A stretch of DNA of 25,072 bases. Origin: CAYSLA01 sp964431685 (lineage in GTDB: Bacteria; Armatimonadota; UBA5829). Below are positions 23,663-25,072 of this stretch, one piece after another. Both the position numbers and the translations under genes were made by a program. The notes beneath the pieces are model-generated. The model did not search any database. It saw nothing but the letters and a program-made list of their open reading frames with translations, and had not been told where the DNA came from. The first letter of the stretch is position 1, and the number at the start of each line of letters is the position of its first letter. The DNA is taken from assembly GCA_964431685.1 (NCBI GenBank), contig CAYSLA010000039.1:1-25072 (forward strand), read 5' to 3'.

Positions 23663-25072
23663 CTATTGTTCCGTAGAGACACAGGCCATACTGACGGCCG
23701 CGCCGGAGATGGCCGCGTCGGCTATGAGTCCTTTGCCAAAGTCAACTATCGCTTTGCACGGGGAGTCCCAGGGATGAACAGCGACCAGATAGGCGGTCTT
23801 TCTGTCGGCGGAGACAGCCATCTTGAATTCCGGCTCTCTGCCCTTTGGCGCGTCAGATGATACGGCCGCTGGCAGCTCAACAGGCGGGCCGAACAGCGCG
23901 GGCGTTATGTGGGTAACTTCGCGGAACATATTCCGCATGTCTGCCCAGAGTTCGGGCTGGATGTCGGCGATGCTGGTCTCGCTGGACATCGTGGGAGCAG
24001 GCCATTCGTAGAACCACAGCCCCTTTGCGTCGTGCACCAGGGAAATGTAGGTCATTGCGCGGACCTCCGCCGGGGTTGGATACCGCGCACCCGTCCGGCC
24101 ATACGCGGCCCAGGAGAACGTCTGCACGATGGATACCACAGGTTTGCCGCCGGATGAGAACTTCACCTGATCGATCAGCCTGCCGACGTCGTAGATTCGG
24201 CCGTTCGGAATGGGGTAGATGTCCAATCCAACAACATCCGGGATGGTCAATACAGCCGAATTGGCGGCGAAAGTGGGCGACACATTGATGAGCGTCGGTT
24301 TGGTCGGGTCGGCGGCCTTCACAAGTGCGTTCAGCCTCTTCAGTTCATCTACGCTGACCAGGGTATTCTCTGGCTCATCGCAGATATAGTGCATCAGAGT
24401 TCGAGGATGTCTGTTTCTATTCAGTCCCTCGGCAATGAGATCATAGGCTCGCCAGGCAGAGTCATAGGATGCGATGGCGACTATCCCGCGCTCTGCAAAC
24501 GTGTCGTTGGCGCCTCCAAGGTAGGCGTTGATCTCCTTAACGTCGAAGAGGCGCTTGTCGCTGGAGCTGGAATGGAACATCAACAAACCAAAGAACGGCT
24601 TTCCATCGAGCAGGATATTGCCGTATTTGTCGATCATCTCTACATCCGCGGATTCAGGCAGTCCATAGTGCTTCCGCACGGCATCAATCCACTGTTCGAG
24701 GCTCCAGTCCGGGTGATCAGCCATCAACTGTTTCGCGTATCCGAGCGGCGGCGTTATCCTTGGCAGGTCATCCAACTGCTCGGGGCTGAGACTGTTAGGG
24801 TCCAGCGTTTCGGAAGAGGTGAATATCATCGAGTCCGCTTGCACCGCGTACTTGCCGACTCCTCTGATAGTTATGCTCAGATCCCTGGAGTCGACTTCCC
24901 CGATCTTCACGTATCTCCTGTTCATGTTGAGCGGCATCTGGGTGGTCCTGCCATTGATTGTGATCTCAAGAAGGCGCGCGCCGTTGTCCAGATAGCGCAC
25001 CCACGCGATCCACGCTCCGTCGGAGGACGGTAGCTTGAAGGACGCCTCTCCGACGCCGAACCAACCGTTGTT
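23663..25072 (-). CDS. Glycosidase-like protein, 5' end outside window, 3' end cut by ISL3 remnant
   Basis: The frame is open through the window edge (the residues before 25000 read NGWFGVGEASFKLP and SSDGAWIAWVRYLDNG), so the true start lies beyond 25072. About 470 residues are visible. A beta-sandwich-like N-terminal part (VRYLDNGARLLEITINGRTT) is followed by a TIM-barrel-like region with NILLDGKPFFGLLMFHSS, the acidic MHYICDEPEN, VGLDIYPIPNG and GLWFYEWPAP, features of beta-galactosidase/cellulase-type folds. A beta-rich tail reading AYLVAVHPWDSPC ends at STEQ and a TAG at 23663, in the same frame as the transposase remnant. The natural C-terminus was therefore probably lost. Family and substrate are uncertain. 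Confidence 0.72.
   Translation of the reverse strand, partial: NNGWFGVGEASFKLPSSDGAWIAWVRYLDNGARLLEITINGRTTQMPLNMNRRYVKIGEVDSRDLSITIRGVGKYAVQADSMIFTSSETLDPNSLSPEQLDDLPRITPPLGYAKQLMADHPDWSLEQWIDAVRKHYGLPESADVEMIDKYGNILLDGKPFFGLLMFHSSSSDKRLFDVKEINAYLGGANDTFAERGIVAIASYDSAWRAYDLIAEGLNRNRHPRTLMHYICDEPENTLVSVDELKRLNALVKAADPTKPTLINVSPTFAANSAVLTIPDVVGLDIYPIPNGRIYDVGRLIDQVKFSSGGKPVVSIVQTFSWAAYGRTGARYPTPAEVRAMTYISLVHDAKGLWFYEWPAPTMSSETSIADIQPELWADMRNMFREVTHITPALFGPPVELPAAVSSDAPKGREPEFKMAVSADRKTAYLVAVHPWDSPCKAIVDFGKGLIADAAISGAAVSMACVSTEQ

Noticed and set aside
24389..25033. 214-residue plus-strand open frame
   Set aside because: It is antisense to the glycosidase-like gene, which continues beyond the window with a coherent product.
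1..25072. CRISPR array, tRNA or rRNA
   Set aside because: No regularly spaced direct repeats, cloverleaf sequence or rRNA-like conserved stretch was seen on reading both strands.

Overview
The window looks like a metal(loid)-resistance island from an uncultivated diderm (Gram-negative-type) bacterium. A complete RND pump with a periplasmic adaptor and a TolC-like outer-membrane channel implies two membranes. Glycosidase-like proteins and a kelch propeller of no close recognisable family suggest a little-studied phylum (an Armatimonadota-like lineage would fit, but this is a guess). Nearly every gene is on the minus strand; the exceptions are the kelch gene at the left edge and a broken transposase. 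No tRNA, rRNA or CRISPR array was seen.

Layout. 83-1018 (+) encodes a six-bladed kelch-like propeller. 1104-6527 (-) is an ars operon read from a consensus promoter with an overlapping operator at 6476-6527: arsR, arsC, a frameshifted acr3, a large unknown protein, arsM and a DUF1573 protein, ending at a hairpin near 1029-1085. 6552-14272 (-) is a second operon: ECF sigma factor, zinc-finger anti-sigma factor, Spy/CpxP-like periplasmic metal-sensing protein, TolC, membrane-fusion protein and RND pump, mostly joined by 4-base ATGA overlaps. 14259-15168 (-) holds a truncated methyltransferase, a 45-residue cysteine-rich peptide and a second ArsR-family gene with its own promoter. 15188-15863 is a decayed lipoate-protein ligase. 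15872-19457 (-) is a thiol/permease cluster: CcdA-like membrane protein, a 53-residue membrane-anchored CC...C peptide, a tethered thioredoxin, a DGC-domain zinc-binding protein, a 77-residue CxxC thioredoxin-like protein and an ArsP/DUF318 permease. A third ArsR gene (19578-19916) follows, with a terminator, a consensus promoter and an operator half-site sequence shared with the permease leader. 20062-21549 (-) is a glycosidase-like TIM barrel. 21654-25072 is a decayed mobile region: a deleted IS1182-type element with intact ends, a DNA methyltransferase lacking its catalytic N-terminus, the end of an ISL3-type element, and a glycosidase-like gene cut by that element.

How the genes fit together. 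ArsC reduces arsenate, Acr3 exports arsenite, ArsM methylates it, and the ArsP-type permease could export methylated or other organic forms. The neighbouring thioredoxin, CcdA and cysteine-rich proteins form a plausible electron- or metal-relay chain across the membrane. The ECF sigma/anti-sigma/Spy-like set probably senses envelope metal stress and drives the RND efflux pump. The most novel candidates are the ArsR-permease-thiol cluster with its two unlisted small cysteine-rich peptides, and the paired TTGGC-N6-GCCAA operators.
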